The translations under genes and the position numbers were made by a program. A stretch of DNA of 64,000 bases, taken from JAJKJG01 sp036389455 (GTDB taxonomy: Bacteria; Pseudomonadota; Alphaproteobacteria; Rhizobiales; Beijerinckiaceae). The notes beneath the pieces were generated by a model. It worked only from the letters and a program-made list of their open reading frames with translations, searched no databases and was not told where the DNA came from. Of this stretch, positions 16,990 to 25,541 are shown one piece after another; position 1 is the first letter of the stretch; the number at the start of each line of letters is the position of its first letter. The DNA is taken from contig DASVPW010000115.1 of assembly GCA_036389455.1 (NCBI GenBank), positions 8,964 through 72,963 of the forward strand, written 5' to 3'.

Positions 16990-17301
16990 GTGAAGGAGGG
17001 GTGTCTCAATACGTTGCGAACCATTTATTCTGAGGGCTTGCTGTTGCCAAAGACGCTCAAATTCGCTCAGTTGTCGCCGGGAGAAAAAGCCGAGTGGACA
17101 CTACGCATTAACGCTGTCGCAAATACCGAAAAACATCTTCAAAACTTCGGCAACCTAGATCGAGAGTTTAGTATGATTCGAGGCGCTCTTTTCTTTGTGT
17201 TTATTGGGAAGCTTTATGCGTACGACGAGCTTCGTCTCTCTAAATACAAATCGTGGCTATTAGCAAAGTACGGTTGTGACGACATGAAGGGGTTCCCATA
17301 G
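16990..17301 (+). CDS. AT-rich hypothetical protein next to tRNA-Met
   Basis: 103 residues starting at a GTG. No domain is recognised. The composition is strikingly unlike the surroundings: codons such as TTA, AAA, ATT and TAT are common, whereas the rest of the window uses G/C third positions almost everywhere. The predicted protein is soluble, helical, with a hydrophobic patch (ALFFVFIGKLYAY). It lies beside a tRNA gene, a favoured landing site for mobile DNA, but no integrase or direct repeat of the tRNA end is seen. A relic of a transferred segment is the best guess. It may also be non-coding. Confidence 0.45.
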   Translation: MKEGCLNTLRTIYSEGLLLPKTLKFAQLSPGEKAEWTLRINAVANTEKHLQNFGNLDREFSMIRGALFFVFIGKLYAYDELRLSKYKSWLLAKYGCDDMKGFP

Positions 17302-17352
17302 GCGAGCGTAACTACTTTGCGTGAGACAGTGGAAAGACGCCTTTGTCTTCTC

Positions 17353-17985
17353 TCACGCCCGCTTCCGCAGCCGCATCAGCTTGAAGAAGCCCGCCGGGAA
17401 CAGCGGCTCGACGCCGAGCACGTCGAAGCCGCCGCGCTTTCCCGCCCAGGCCTCGATCCGGCTGATCTTGAAGGCCGAGCTCCAGCCGATCTTCTTCACG
17501 AGCGGGTCGACGGCGTCCTCGACACGGGCCCAGGCGCCCGCGTCCCGGCCGAGCTTGCTCGCGATCACGATCTCGCCGCCAGGCCGCAGCACGCGGGCGC
17601 ACTCGTCGAGCGCCTGCTCGGGGTCCGGCACGAGGGTGATCACGAACGGCAGCGCGACCGCGTCGAAGCGGCCGTCGGCGAGCCCGAGCCGGCAGGCGTC
17701 CATGGCGGCGACGAGCTTGACGTGGGACAGCGATTGCTCGCGCACCTTCCCGGCCGCCTTGCGCAGCATGGGCTCCGAGAGGTCGACGCCGATCACGCGG
17801 GCATGGGCCGGGTAGTAGGACAGGACGAGCCCGGTCCCGACGCCGACCTCGAGGATGTCGGGGCCGGCGGCGGCCGCGGCCTCGGCGGTGCGGCGGTGCG
17901 CGTCCGCGAGGAGCTTGTGGTAGACGGCGTCGTAGTAGGGGGCCCAGCGGGCATAGGCCCGGCGCTGCCCGTCGAGGTCGCTCAT
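17353..17985 (-). CDS. Class I SAM-dependent methyltransferase, PmtA-like
   Basis: 210 residues. The SAM-binding motif I is ILEVGVGTGLVLSYYP (about residues 44-59), followed by VIGVDLSEPMLRKA and the post-motif RVLRPGGEIVIAS. The opening RRAYARWAPYYDAVYHKLL matches Rhodobacter-type phosphatidylethanolamine N-methyltransferases (PmtA), which make phosphatidylcholine at the membrane surface, and a few related ubiquinone/menaquinone methyltransferases. The lipid role is thus likely but not certain. It is transcribed in the same direction as mnmA, 15 bases behind it. Confidence 0.75.
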   Translation of the reverse strand: MSDLDGQRRAYARWAPYYDAVYHKLLADAHRRTAEAAAAAGPDILEVGVGTGLVLSYYPAHARVIGVDLSEPMLRKAAGKVREQSLSHVKLVAAMDACRLGLADGRFDAVALPFVITLVPDPEQALDECARVLRPGGEIVIASKLGRDAGAWARVEDAVDPLVKKIGWSSAFKISRIEAWAGKRGGFDVLGVEPLFPAGFFKLMRLRKRA

Positions 17986-18000
17986 CGGCGGCTCGGGGCT

Positions 18001-19152
18001 TCAGGCCGCGAACGCCGCGGCATCCACCGCCCGGGCGATGGTGCCGCCGCCGAGGACGCGGGCGCGGGGGCCGTCGTCGGCGTAGACGGCGCAGGCCTGG
18101 CCAGGCGACACCCCGTCCTCGGGGGAGAGGAGCTCCACCTCCGCCCCGCCGCCCGGCATGGGGCGCAGGAGCGCCGGCGCCGGCTGCCGCGTCGAGCGCA
18201 CCCGGACCGCGACCTCGACGCCCTCGGAGAGGTCGGCGAGCGGCGCGTCGCCGAGCCAGTTCACGTCCGCAATCGCGATCGCCCGCGTCGCGAGCGCCGC
18301 GCGCGGGCCGACGACGACGCGGCGGCTTCCCGCGTCGAGCCGGACCACATAGAGCGGCTCGCCGGTCGAGAGCCCGAGGCCGCGGCGCTGGCCGACCGTG
18401 TAGTGCAGGATGCCGGCGTGGCGCCCGAGCACGCGCCCGTCGAGGTGGACGATGTCGCCCTCTTGAGCCGCGCCGGGCTTCAGGCGCTCGATCACGTCGC
18501 CGTAATGGCCCTTCGGCACGAAGCAGATGTCCTGGCTGTCGGCCTTGTCGGCGACGGCCAGCCCGAGGTCGCGGGCGAGCGAGCGGGTCTCGGCCTTGCC
18601 GAGCTCGCCCAAGGGGAAGCGCAGCATCTCGAGCTGCTTGGGTGTCGTGGCGTAGAGGAAGTAGCTCTGGTCGCGCTCGGGGTCGGCGGCGCGGAACAGG
18701 GCGCGGCGCCCGTCGGGAAGGCGGCGGCTCGCCACGTAGTGCCCGGTCGCGAGCACGTCGGCGCCGAGCTCGCGGGCGGTCGCGAGGAGGTCGCGGAACT
18801 TGATCGTGCGGTTGCACTCGATGCACGGCACCGGCGTCTCGCCGGCCAGATAGCTCTCGGCGAAGCGTTCGATCACGGCCTCGCGGAAGCGCGCCTCGTA
18901 GTCGAGCACGTAATGCGGGATGCCGATCTTCTCGGCGACCCGACGGGCGTCGTGGACGTCCTGCCCGGCGCAGCAGGCGCCCTTGCGGTGCACGGCGGCG
19001 CCGTGGTCGTAGAGCTGGAGCGTGATGCCGACGACGTCGTAGCCCTCGCGCCGGAGCAGCGCCGCGACGACCGACGAGTCGACGCCGCCCGACATCGCGA
19101 CGACGACGCGGGTCGAGGCAGGGTCCTTCTCTAGGTCGAGGCTGTTGGGCAT
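18001..19152 (-). CDS. mnmA: tRNA-specific 2-thiouridylase MnmA
   Basis: 383 residues. The enzyme thiolates the wobble uridine (s2U34) of tRNA-Lys, -Glu and -Gln. The PP-loop is VVVAMSGGVDSSVVAALL (about residues 16-33). The catalytic cysteines are in TPVPCIECNRTIKF (about residue 110) and in DSQDICFVPKGHYG (about residue 207), and the GQRRGLG motif occurs at about residue 250. All elements are intact. The start at 19152 gives about 14 residues before the PP-loop strand, as usual in alphaproteobacteria. Confidence 0.96.
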   Translation of the reverse strand: MPNSLDLEKDPASTRVVVAMSGGVDSSVVAALLRREGYDVVGITLQLYDHGAAVHRKGACCAGQDVHDARRVAEKIGIPHYVLDYEARFREAVIERFAESYLAGETPVPCIECNRTIKFRDLLATARELGADVLATGHYVASRRLPDGRRALFRAADPERDQSYFLYATTPKQLEMLRFPLGELGKAETRSLARDLGLAVADKADSQDICFVPKGHYGDVIERLKPGAAQEGDIVHLDGRVLGRHAGILHYTVGQRRGLGLSTGEPLYVVRLDAGSRRVVVGPRAALATRAIAIADVNWLGDAPLADLSEGVEVAVRVRSTRQPAPALLRPMPGGGAEVELLSPEDGVSPGQACAVYADDGPRARVLGGGTIARAVDAAAFAA

Positions 19153-19359
19153 GGGCGATCTTGTGGCTCGGGCGGAGCCGCGGGCCTGTATAGCGGTCGG
19201 GCCGCGGTTCTTCCAGGGCGGTGAGGCCGGTCAGATGGGCGCTGCCCGCGGCAAGTCAACGGCCCGCGGTTCGCCGCGGGCGGGACGGATCCGGCGCACC
19301 CGCCCGGCTGCGAAGTCGTTACGGACGAACGCGCCGGGCGGGCCGTCGCGGCGTTCGCG

Positions 19360-19566
19360 TCAGGCCCGTCCCATGCACTGGCGCCAATAGGCCCTGCGCT
19401 GGTTGATGATCGCGACCCGGTCGCTGCCGGCGGTCTTGCCAACCCTGAGCCGGCTCTGGGCCTCCGCCCGGCAGGCCTCCGCCTTGGCGGACCGCGCCCC
19501 TTGCGCGGACGCGCAGGCCGGGATCACGAGGGCGGCGAACGCCGCGGCGACGACGAGCGGTCTCAT
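19360..19566 (-). CDS. Small secreted protein of unknown function
   Basis: 68 residues: a clear signal peptide (MRPLVVAAAFAALVIPACAS, cleavage near ASA-QG), then a basic, Arg/Gln-rich mature part of about 45 residues with two cysteines (in EACRAEAQ and WRQCMGRA) that could form a disulfide in the periplasm. A GGAGGA ribosome-binding site precedes the ATG at 19566. No family is recognised. It lies immediately downstream of the hybrid kinase gene on the same strand (42 bases after its stop) and may be part of its transcript. Confidence 0.65.
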   Translation of the reverse strand: MRPLVVAAAFAALVIPACASAQGARSAKAEACRAEAQSRLRVGKTAGSDRVAIINQRRAYWRQCMGRA

Positions 19567-19607
19567 GGGTGTCCTCCGAGATGGAGTGTCACCCCCCGGT
19601 CCCGACT

Positions 19608-21806
19608 CTAGCGCAAGCGGCCGCCCGCGTCTCCCTCGGCCGCCGGCCCTTCGACCGCCGCCGGGCGGGCGGCGGACGCGGTGCGGCGGACGGCGTCGGC
19701 GAGGTCGGTCATCTGGAACGGCTTCGCCAGCACCGTGAAGCCGAGCTCCGTCGCCCGCGCGGCCGAGGCCGAGTAGCCCGAGGCGAGCAGCACCGGCAGG
19801 TTCGGCCAGCGGCGGCGCGCCTCCTGGGCGAGGCCGAACCCGTCGAGCGCCCCCGGCATGACGATGTCCGAGACGAGGACGTCGGCGCCGTGCCGCTCTA
19901 GCGCCTCGATCGCCTCGCGGGCGTCGGCGGCCTCCGCGACCTCGAAGCCCTCCTCGGCCAGGAAGTCGGCCGCGACGGCGCGGACCTCGTCGTTGTCGTC
20001 GACGAGGAGCAACCGGACCCGCGCCGCCGGCGCGGGCTCCCGCGGCGCGGCGGCCTCGGTCCCGGCCCGGAGCATGCCCTCCTCCGCCTCGGGCAGGTAG
20101 ATCGTCACGGTCGTGCCGCGCCCGGCCCTGCTCTCGATGTCGGCGAGCCCGCCGGACGCCTTGGCGAAGCCGTACACCTGGGACAGGCCGAGTCCGGTGC
20201 CCTTGCCGACCTCCTTCGTGGTGAAGAACGGCTCGAACACGTGCGGCAGCGCCTCCTCGGGCACGCCGCCGCCGGTGTCGGCCATGGACAGCGCGACGCC
20301 GCGCCGGCCCGAGCGGTCCGGGAACGGGGCGCGCCTTGCGCTGATGCGCAGGACTCCGCCCTCCGGCATGGCGTCGCGGGCGTTGACCGCGACGTTGAGG
20401 ATCGCGAGGTCGAGCCCGATCGGGTCGATCCGCACCGGCAGCGGTCCCGGCGCGAGGTCGAGCATGACCGAGATGTCGCCGCGCAGCGACTGGCGTAGCA
20501 TGGCGAGCACGTTGCGGACGCGCTCGTTCAGGTCGAAGACCTCGGCCTGGGCCGCCTCGCCGCGGGAGAACGACAAAAGCTCGCGGGTGAGGTGCGTGCC
20601 CTTCTCGGCGGCCTTGCGGATCGAGGCGACGTAGCGGTCGAGGTTCGGAGCCTGCACCCGGCGCTGCAGCATCTCGAGGTTGCCGAGGATCACCATCAGG
20701 AGGTTGTTGAAGTCGTGCGCGACGCCGCCGGTCATGCGCCCGAGCGCCTCCATGCGGCTCGCACGCTCGCGCAAAGCGGCCTCCTGGCGCCCGGCCAGCA
20801 CCTCCCGGCGCATCAGGGCGGCGAAGACGAGGGTGAGCGAGAGCGCCGCGAGCCCGGCGGCCGCGAGAATCCACAGCGAGCGCGTCAGCGGGGCGTTGTA
20901 CAGGTCGAGCGGGATCGCGAGGTGGGCCGACCAGCCGGTGTGGGCGGACTTCCTGAACGCCGCCTTGGTCGGGGTGCCGTCGAGCCTGCGGCCGTCATAG
21001 ACGCCCTCGCTTCCCGAAGCCCTGGCCCTGAGGGCCTCCTCGCTCGTCCGCTCGCCGATGGCGGCGGGCGCGCGCGGCGAGGCGACGATGCGGCCCGAGC
21101 CGTCGACCACGAAGGGCAGCCAGGCTGGGGGCAGCCCCGGCGTCGCCGCGAGCTCCGACAGGCGCTCCGGCGACACCGTCGTGGTGAGGACGTATCGGAC
21201 CTTGCCGTCGCGGACGACCGGCACCCGGAAGCTGACCCGGGGGCGGCTGTCCGGGAGAAGGGGCCCGGGGCCGGCGAGGTCGCCGACGATCGGCGCCGCG
21301 GTCTCGATCGCGCGCCGGTAGCCGTCCGGGTCGACCACCTTGGGCAGCGGCGCTCCGAACGGCACCGAGGTGTTGACGATCTGCCAGCCGTCGAGGTCGG
21401 CGAGGTTGACCCGGTTCCACAGGGGGCGCTCGCGGATGAAGCGCTGCGCGACCTCGTGGAAGGTCGCGAGGTCCGGCGCCGCGCCGTCGAGGGTCGGCGA
21501 CTGCGCCAGGACCTTCAGGAGCTCGACCTGGGTGTGGAGCTCGCGCTCGACGGTGTCGAGGATGGCGGCCACCTGCCTGACCGCCTCGGCCTGCATCGCC
21601 TGCTGCTGTTGCCGCAGCGACACCCCCGCGAGCCCGGCGGCGAGGGCCGCGAGCGGGAGCAGGGCCGCAAGGGCCAGAAGGATCAAGCGCCGGCGCAACG
21701 AAGCGGCGTCTCCCGCCGAATCGGGAAAAAGTAGATAAGGACCGGGAGGGAAAGTCCAGGATCGGGCAGGCCCGATTTGCGCCTCAAACGGGCGTATGAT
21801 ATTCAT
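19608..21806 (-). CDS. Hybrid sensor histidine kinase / response regulator 1
   Basis: 732 residues from the ATG at 21806. Order: hydrophobic segment (about residues 40-62), a periplasmic sensor of dCache type (about 65-325, with a WNRVNLADLDGWQIVNTS stretch), second membrane segment SLWILAAAGLAALSLTLVF, HisKA with MTGGVAHDFNNLLMVILGN (phospho-acceptor His), HATPase (AVNARDAMPEGG, FEPFFTTKEVGKGTGLGLSQ), and a C-terminal receiver with the phospho-Asp in VLVSDIVMPG. No DNA-binding domain. The start is uncertain because this ATG lies in a 17-base palindrome; a TTG about 37 codons downstream (CGGGAGAC ahead) is an alternative. A paralogue of the same build is at 23246. Confidence 0.85.
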   Translation of the reverse strand: MNIIRPFEAQIGPARSWTFPPGPYLLFPDSAGDAASLRRRLILLALAALLPLAALAAGLAGVSLRQQQQAMQAEAVRQVAAILDTVERELHTQVELLKVLAQSPTLDGAAPDLATFHEVAQRFIRERPLWNRVNLADLDGWQIVNTSVPFGAPLPKVVDPDGYRRAIETAAPIVGDLAGPGPLLPDSRPRVSFRVPVVRDGKVRYVLTTTVSPERLSELAATPGLPPAWLPFVVDGSGRIVASPRAPAAIGERTSEEALRARASGSEGVYDGRRLDGTPTKAAFRKSAHTGWSAHLAIPLDLYNAPLTRSLWILAAAGLAALSLTLVFAALMRREVLAGRQEAALRERASRMEALGRMTGGVAHDFNNLLMVILGNLEMLQRRVQAPNLDRYVASIRKAAEKGTHLTRELLSFSRGEAAQAEVFDLNERVRNVLAMLRQSLRGDISVMLDLAPGPLPVRIDPIGLDLAILNVAVNARDAMPEGGVLRISARRAPFPDRSGRRGVALSMADTGGGVPEEALPHVFEPFFTTKEVGKGTGLGLSQVYGFAKASGGLADIESRAGRGTTVTIYLPEAEEGMLRAGTEAAAPREPAPAARVRLLLVDDNDEVRAVAADFLAEEGFEVAEAADAREAIEALERHGADVLVSDIVMPGALDGFGLAQEARRRWPNLPVLLASGYSASAARATELGFTVLAKPFQMTDLADAVRRTASAARPAAVEGPAAEGDAGGRLR

Positions 21807-21809
21807 ACG
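21793..21809. promoter_or_regulatory. 17-base palindrome between divergent kinase and membrane-protein genes
   Basis: CGTATGATATTCATACG is a perfect inverted repeat (7-base arms around TAT, counting the closing CG). It lies exactly where the divergent transcripts of the hybrid kinase (minus) and the membrane protein/TetR pair (plus) must begin. Size and symmetry fit an operator for a dimeric helix-turn-helix regulator, and the TetR-family gene at 22440 is the obvious candidate. Binding is inference. Confidence 0.5.
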
Positions 21810-21827
21810 GTCGGATGAGGGATGCCA

Positions 21828-22443
21828 TATGCGCGAGATCAGGATCGCCGGCATGAACGAGGTAATCGTCACGGGCGGAAGGGCACCCGCCTCGTCGGCG
21901 CCGAGGTTCGCGAGCGGCGCCGTCGCTGCCGGCTTCGCCGCGGTCGCACTGGCGCTCACGGCCTCGACGCCCGGTCCGGCGCCGCGAGAGAATCATCCCG
22001 TTCCTGTCCAGGCCGCGATCGAGCCCCTGGCTTACGACCTCTCCGGAAAGGTGGCGAACCGCCTGGGCGGCGCCGAAGCCGTGGGCCATTCGGCCGTTCC
22101 GATCCGCGTCTCCACGGCCGGCCTGTTCGGACGGTGGCTCGACCGTTCGGCGCCCGCGCCCGCCGCCGCACGGGAAGCCGCAACGAAGGTGCCGGCCCCA
22201 TCCGCTCAGGCCGCGACGCGGCGCCCGGCCATCAGGACGGCGAACGCCGCGCCGCTGCCGCCCGTGCGGCCGGCGCTCCTCGGCGAGACCGGCGCGGCGG
22301 TCGCCGCCGCAAGCGCCGAGCCTGCGCGCGAGACGCCGCGCCTTCTCGGCTTCTTCCCGTCCGACCTCCTGCCGTCGCCCGGGGCCGCGCTCGGGCGCGT
22401 GGCCGCGCTCGGGGATGCGATCCTCGAGCGCGTGAGCCCTTGA
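21828..22443 (+). CDS. Ala/Pro-rich protein with one membrane segment, unknown function
   Basis: 205 residues from the ATG at 21828 (ATG 21796 upstream falls in the palindrome, so is less likely). One hydrophobic segment, AVAAGFAAVALALTAS (about residues 32-47), could anchor the protein, leaving a low-complexity Ala/Pro-rich part of about 150 residues outside. It ends with a repeated LLGFFPSDLLPSPG-type hydrophobic stretch. No family recognised. Its stop overlaps the TTG start of the TetR gene, so it is translationally coupled to the regulator. Confidence 0.5.
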
Positions 22444-23117
22444 GCCGCGCCGCGCCGCGGCGCGCCGCGACGGGCAGAACCACGTCGCGCCCCGCCTCGC
22501 GTCCGACCGAGGCCACGCGCCGCGCCCTCGTCGAGGCCGGCACCGGCGTCTTTGCCGAGCGCGGCTTTGCCGGCGGGTCGGTCCGCCTGATCACGGCCAA
22601 GGCCAGGGCGAACCAGGCCGCCATCACCTATCACTTCGGCGGCAAGGAAGGGCTCTACCGGGAGGTGCTGATCGCGGCGCGCGACGCCTTCGACAGCCAG
22701 GGCATCCTCGACGAGGAGGGCGCCCGGACGCTTCCGCCCGAGGAGGCCCTGCGCCTGTTCCTGCGCCAGTACCTCCTGCCGCTCGTCCGGCGCGACCAGT
22801 TCAGCCGCTACCTGCGCATCTTCGCCTGGGAGACGCTCGCCCCGACGGCGGTCGCCCTGAAGCTCGCCGCCGAGCGTCCGTTCCCCCTCCTCGTGCTCGC
22901 CGGGCATATCGTGCGCAGGTTCCTGCCCGCGGGGACGCCGGACCGGGACATGATGATCGCGGCCCTGTGGCTCGCGAACCAGCCCGTCGCGTTCGTGCGC
23001 AACGCCGAGTTCCTGAGCCGCGAGCCGTTCGGCCTGCGCTTCGACGCGGCATCGATCGACGCGCTCGTCGAGACGCTCGCGCGGCTGTCCCTCGCGGGCC
23101 TCGCCGGCCGGACGTGA
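22440..23117 (+). CDS. TetR/AcrR-family transcriptional regulator (CerR-type C-terminus)
   Basis: 225 residues from a TTG at 22440. The helix-turn-helix lies in FAERGFAGGSVRLITAKARANQAAITYHFGGKEGLYREVL (about residues 36-75, given here by its ends), with the family's closing Y-x-F-x-x-K-E-x-L. The C-terminal part (from about residue 100, including YLRIFAWETLAP and ALWLANQPVAFVRNA) resembles the ligand-binding domain of CerR-type regulators. An Ala/Arg-rich N-terminal tail of about 20 residues precedes the DNA-binding region. It probably controls its own operon and the divergent kinase through the palindrome at 21793. Confidence 0.85.
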   Translation: MSRAAPRRAATGRTTSRPASRPTEATRRALVEAGTGVFAERGFAGGSVRLITAKARANQAAITYHFGGKEGLYREVLIAARDAFDSQGILDEEGARTLPPEEALRLFLRQYLLPLVRRDQFSRYLRIFAWETLAPTAVALKLAAERPFPLLVLAGHIVRRFLPAGTPDRDMMIAALWLANQPVAFVRNAEFLSREPFGLRFDAASIDALVETLARLSLAGLAGRT

Positions 23118-23245
23118 CCGGGACGGCCCCGTCCTTCGACTTAGAAGGACGCCCGTGGCCCGACCAGGGCGCGCCCCCGCCGGTTGCCGTAGCGTCCCCT
23201 CCGTGCGACGAGTTGGTCTGGAATCAGGCTCAAGATCCGCCCCGA

Positions 23246-25393
23246 ATGCAATCGCGCGACAGCGCCTCCGCGATCCGGTTCCTGCGATTGCTCATCGCGG
23301 CGTCGCTCGTCGTTCCGCTCACCCTCTTCGGCTATGCGAGCTTCACCAGCCATCGCGCCGCGTGGGCGGGCGCGGACGAGCGCATCGAGCGGACCCTCGA
23401 CGTGCTCCAGGAACACGCCCTCAAGGTGTTCGAGACGGTCGAGCTGATGATCGACACGACCGACGAGGTGCTGCGCGGCTTTTCCGACGACGAGATCCGG
23501 GCCGGCGAGGCGCGGTTCCACGCCCGCCTGAAGCAGCTCCACGATGGGCTGCCCGAGATCGGGGCCGTCCTGGTGTTCGACCGCGACGGCCGCCTCCTGA
23601 TCTCGACGGCGGACCTTCCGGCGCCGAGAACGGTCGATTTCTCGGACCGGGACTACTTCAAGGTCCACGTCGCGGGCGGAACCGGCAACTACATCGGCGA
23701 GGTCCTCATCCCGCGGGTCTCGACGACCTACTTCTTCAACGTCAGCCGGCGCCGGACCGCTCCCGACGGCGGCTTCGGCGGCGTGACGGCGGTCTCGGTC
23801 CTGCCGCGGGAGATCAAGGCCTTCTACGCCCGCCTCGGCAAGGGCCTCGCCCTGTCGGCGAGCCTGATCCGGGCGGACGGCACGTTCCTGGCGCGCTATC
23901 CCTCGCCCGACGAGCGGCCGCTGCGGCTCAGGCCCGACAGCGTCTTCGGGCGTGCGATCGAGGCCGAGCCGGAGGCCGGCATCTTCACGGCCGCCTCCCA
24001 GATCGACGGGACCGAGCGGCGGATCGGCTACCGCAAGCTCGCCGCCTACCCGGTCTACGTCCAGGCCGGGCTCGAGACCGCCGCCGTCCGGGGCGAGTGG
24101 CTCGCCACCCTGGCGAGCCACCTCGTTTTCGGAGTCCCGGCGACCGTGCTCTTGTTCATGATCAGCCTCCTGGCGCTGCGCCGCACCGCCCGCTTCTACG
24201 CCGAGGCCGAGCGCCGGGAAGCCGCCGAGGCCGCCCTCAAGCAGTCGCAGCGGCTCGAGGCCATGGGCCAACTCACCGGCGGCGTCGCGCACGACTTCAA
24301 CAACCTGCTCATGGTCATCGGCGGCCACGTCGAGCGTCTTGCCAGGCAGCTGCCGGACCCGCAGCACAAGCGCTCCCTCGACGCCATCGCCATGGCGGCC
24401 CGGCGCGGGGAGAACCTGACCCGGCAGCTGCTCTCGTTCTCGCGCCGGCAGACGCACGAGCCCGTCGTCCTCGACCTCGCGCAGCGCCTCCCGAAGCTGC
24501 GCCACATGCTCGAGAGCTCGCTGCGGGGCGACATCCAGGTCGCGCTCGACATCCAGCGCGGCATCTGGCCGATCGCAGTCGATCCGGGCGAGTTCGAGCT
24601 CGCGCTCCTCAACATCGCGGTGAACGCGCGCGACGCGATGCCGGGCGGCGGGATGCTGACGATCGCGGCCCGCAACGTCGCCGTCGGGGACGAGGACGCG
24701 ATCGGGATCGCGGGCGCGTTCGTCGCGCTCACGGTCCGCGACACCGGATCGGGCATCGCGCCCGATGTCCTGCCCCGCGTCTTCGAGCCGTTCTTCACGA
24801 CGAAGGAGGTCGGCAAGGGCACGGGCCTCGGCCTGTCCCAGGTCTACGGCTTCGCGACCCAATCGGGCGGGACCGCCACGGCGGCGAGCGCCGTGGGCTC
24901 GGGCACGACCGTCACCCTTTATCTGCCGCGCGCGGCGAAGGGCGCCGGCGTGCGCGACGCCCGGCCGCCCGAGGCCGCCCCGGAAGGGGGCGACGGCGGC
25001 AACGTGCTCCTGGTCGAGGACCACGCCGAAGTCGCCGAGGTCGCGCGGGAATGCCTTGAGGAGCTCGGCTGGCGGGTCACGTCGGTGTCGCGGGCGAGCG
25101 CGGCGCTCGAGCTGATCGAGGCCGGGCAGCGCTTCGACCTCGTGTTCTCGGACGTCGTCATGCCGGGCGGGATGAGCGGCCTCGACCTCGCTCATCGCCT
25201 GCGGGACATCCGCCCCGACCTCCCGGTCCTGCTGGCGACCGGCTACAGCCATGCCGTCCAGGAAGGCGCCGGAGAAGCGTTCACGATACTTCCCAAGCCC
25301 TACACCGCCGCGAAGATCGCGGCCGCCATCCGGGGCCTTTCGGAGCGCCTGGGCTCGAAGGACGCCGCCCGCTTGACGAAAGCCGGCGAGTGA
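23246..25393 (+). CDS. Hybrid sensor histidine kinase / response regulator 2
   Basis: 715 residues. Order: membrane segment (about residues 12-30), periplasmic dCache-like sensor (about 35-290) with VDFSDRDYFKVHVAGGTGNY, second membrane segment HLVFGVPATVLLFMISLLAL, HisKA with GQLTGGVAHDFNNLLMVIGG, HATPase (ALLNIAVNARDAMPGG, FEPFFTTKEVGKGTGLGLSQ), and a receiver domain with phospho-Asp in LVFSDVVMPGG. Similar to HK1 over the whole kinase and receiver part, with a more diverged sensor. The ATG at 23246 is preceded by about 130 bases of non-coding DNA. No output regulator is encoded next to it. Confidence 0.93.
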   Translation: MQSRDSASAIRFLRLLIAASLVVPLTLFGYASFTSHRAAWAGADERIERTLDVLQEHALKVFETVELMIDTTDEVLRGFSDDEIRAGEARFHARLKQLHDGLPEIGAVLVFDRDGRLLISTADLPAPRTVDFSDRDYFKVHVAGGTGNYIGEVLIPRVSTTYFFNVSRRRTAPDGGFGGVTAVSVLPREIKAFYARLGKGLALSASLIRADGTFLARYPSPDERPLRLRPDSVFGRAIEAEPEAGIFTAASQIDGTERRIGYRKLAAYPVYVQAGLETAAVRGEWLATLASHLVFGVPATVLLFMISLLALRRTARFYAEAERREAAEAALKQSQRLEAMGQLTGGVAHDFNNLLMVIGGHVERLARQLPDPQHKRSLDAIAMAARRGENLTRQLLSFSRRQTHEPVVLDLAQRLPKLRHMLESSLRGDIQVALDIQRGIWPIAVDPGEFELALLNIAVNARDAMPGGGMLTIAARNVAVGDEDAIGIAGAFVALTVRDTGSGIAPDVLPRVFEPFFTTKEVGKGTGLGLSQVYGFATQSGGTATAASAVGSGTTVTLYLPRAAKGAGVRDARPPEAAPEGGDGGNVLLVEDHAEVAEVARECLEELGWRVTSVSRASAALELIEAGQRFDLVFSDVVMPGGMSGLDLAHRLRDIRPDLPVLLATGYSHAVQEGAGEAFTILPKPYTAAKIAAAIRGLSERLGSKDAARLTKAGE

Positions 25394-25541
25394 CGATCCG
25401 CGGTGGAGCGGCTTTTGCGGCTGCTCCGTCCGCCCGGCCCACTTTAGCTTTTACCGCGAGACGATCTACAATCCGGGCGGGCCGGGACGTCGGCTCGAAG
25501 CGCTCGCAGCAGGAAGCGGGCGATTGCAGGGGAGGGACGAC

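Noticed and set aside
16794..17310. Genomic island integrated at tRNA-Met
   Set aside because: No integrase gene or duplicated tRNA 3' end was found; only composition is unusual, so it is kept as an observation rather than called an element.
21807..21959. 51-codon N-terminal extension of hybrid kinase 1
   Set aside because: It would read through the divergent gene's start and the palindrome; no ribosome-binding site or domain.
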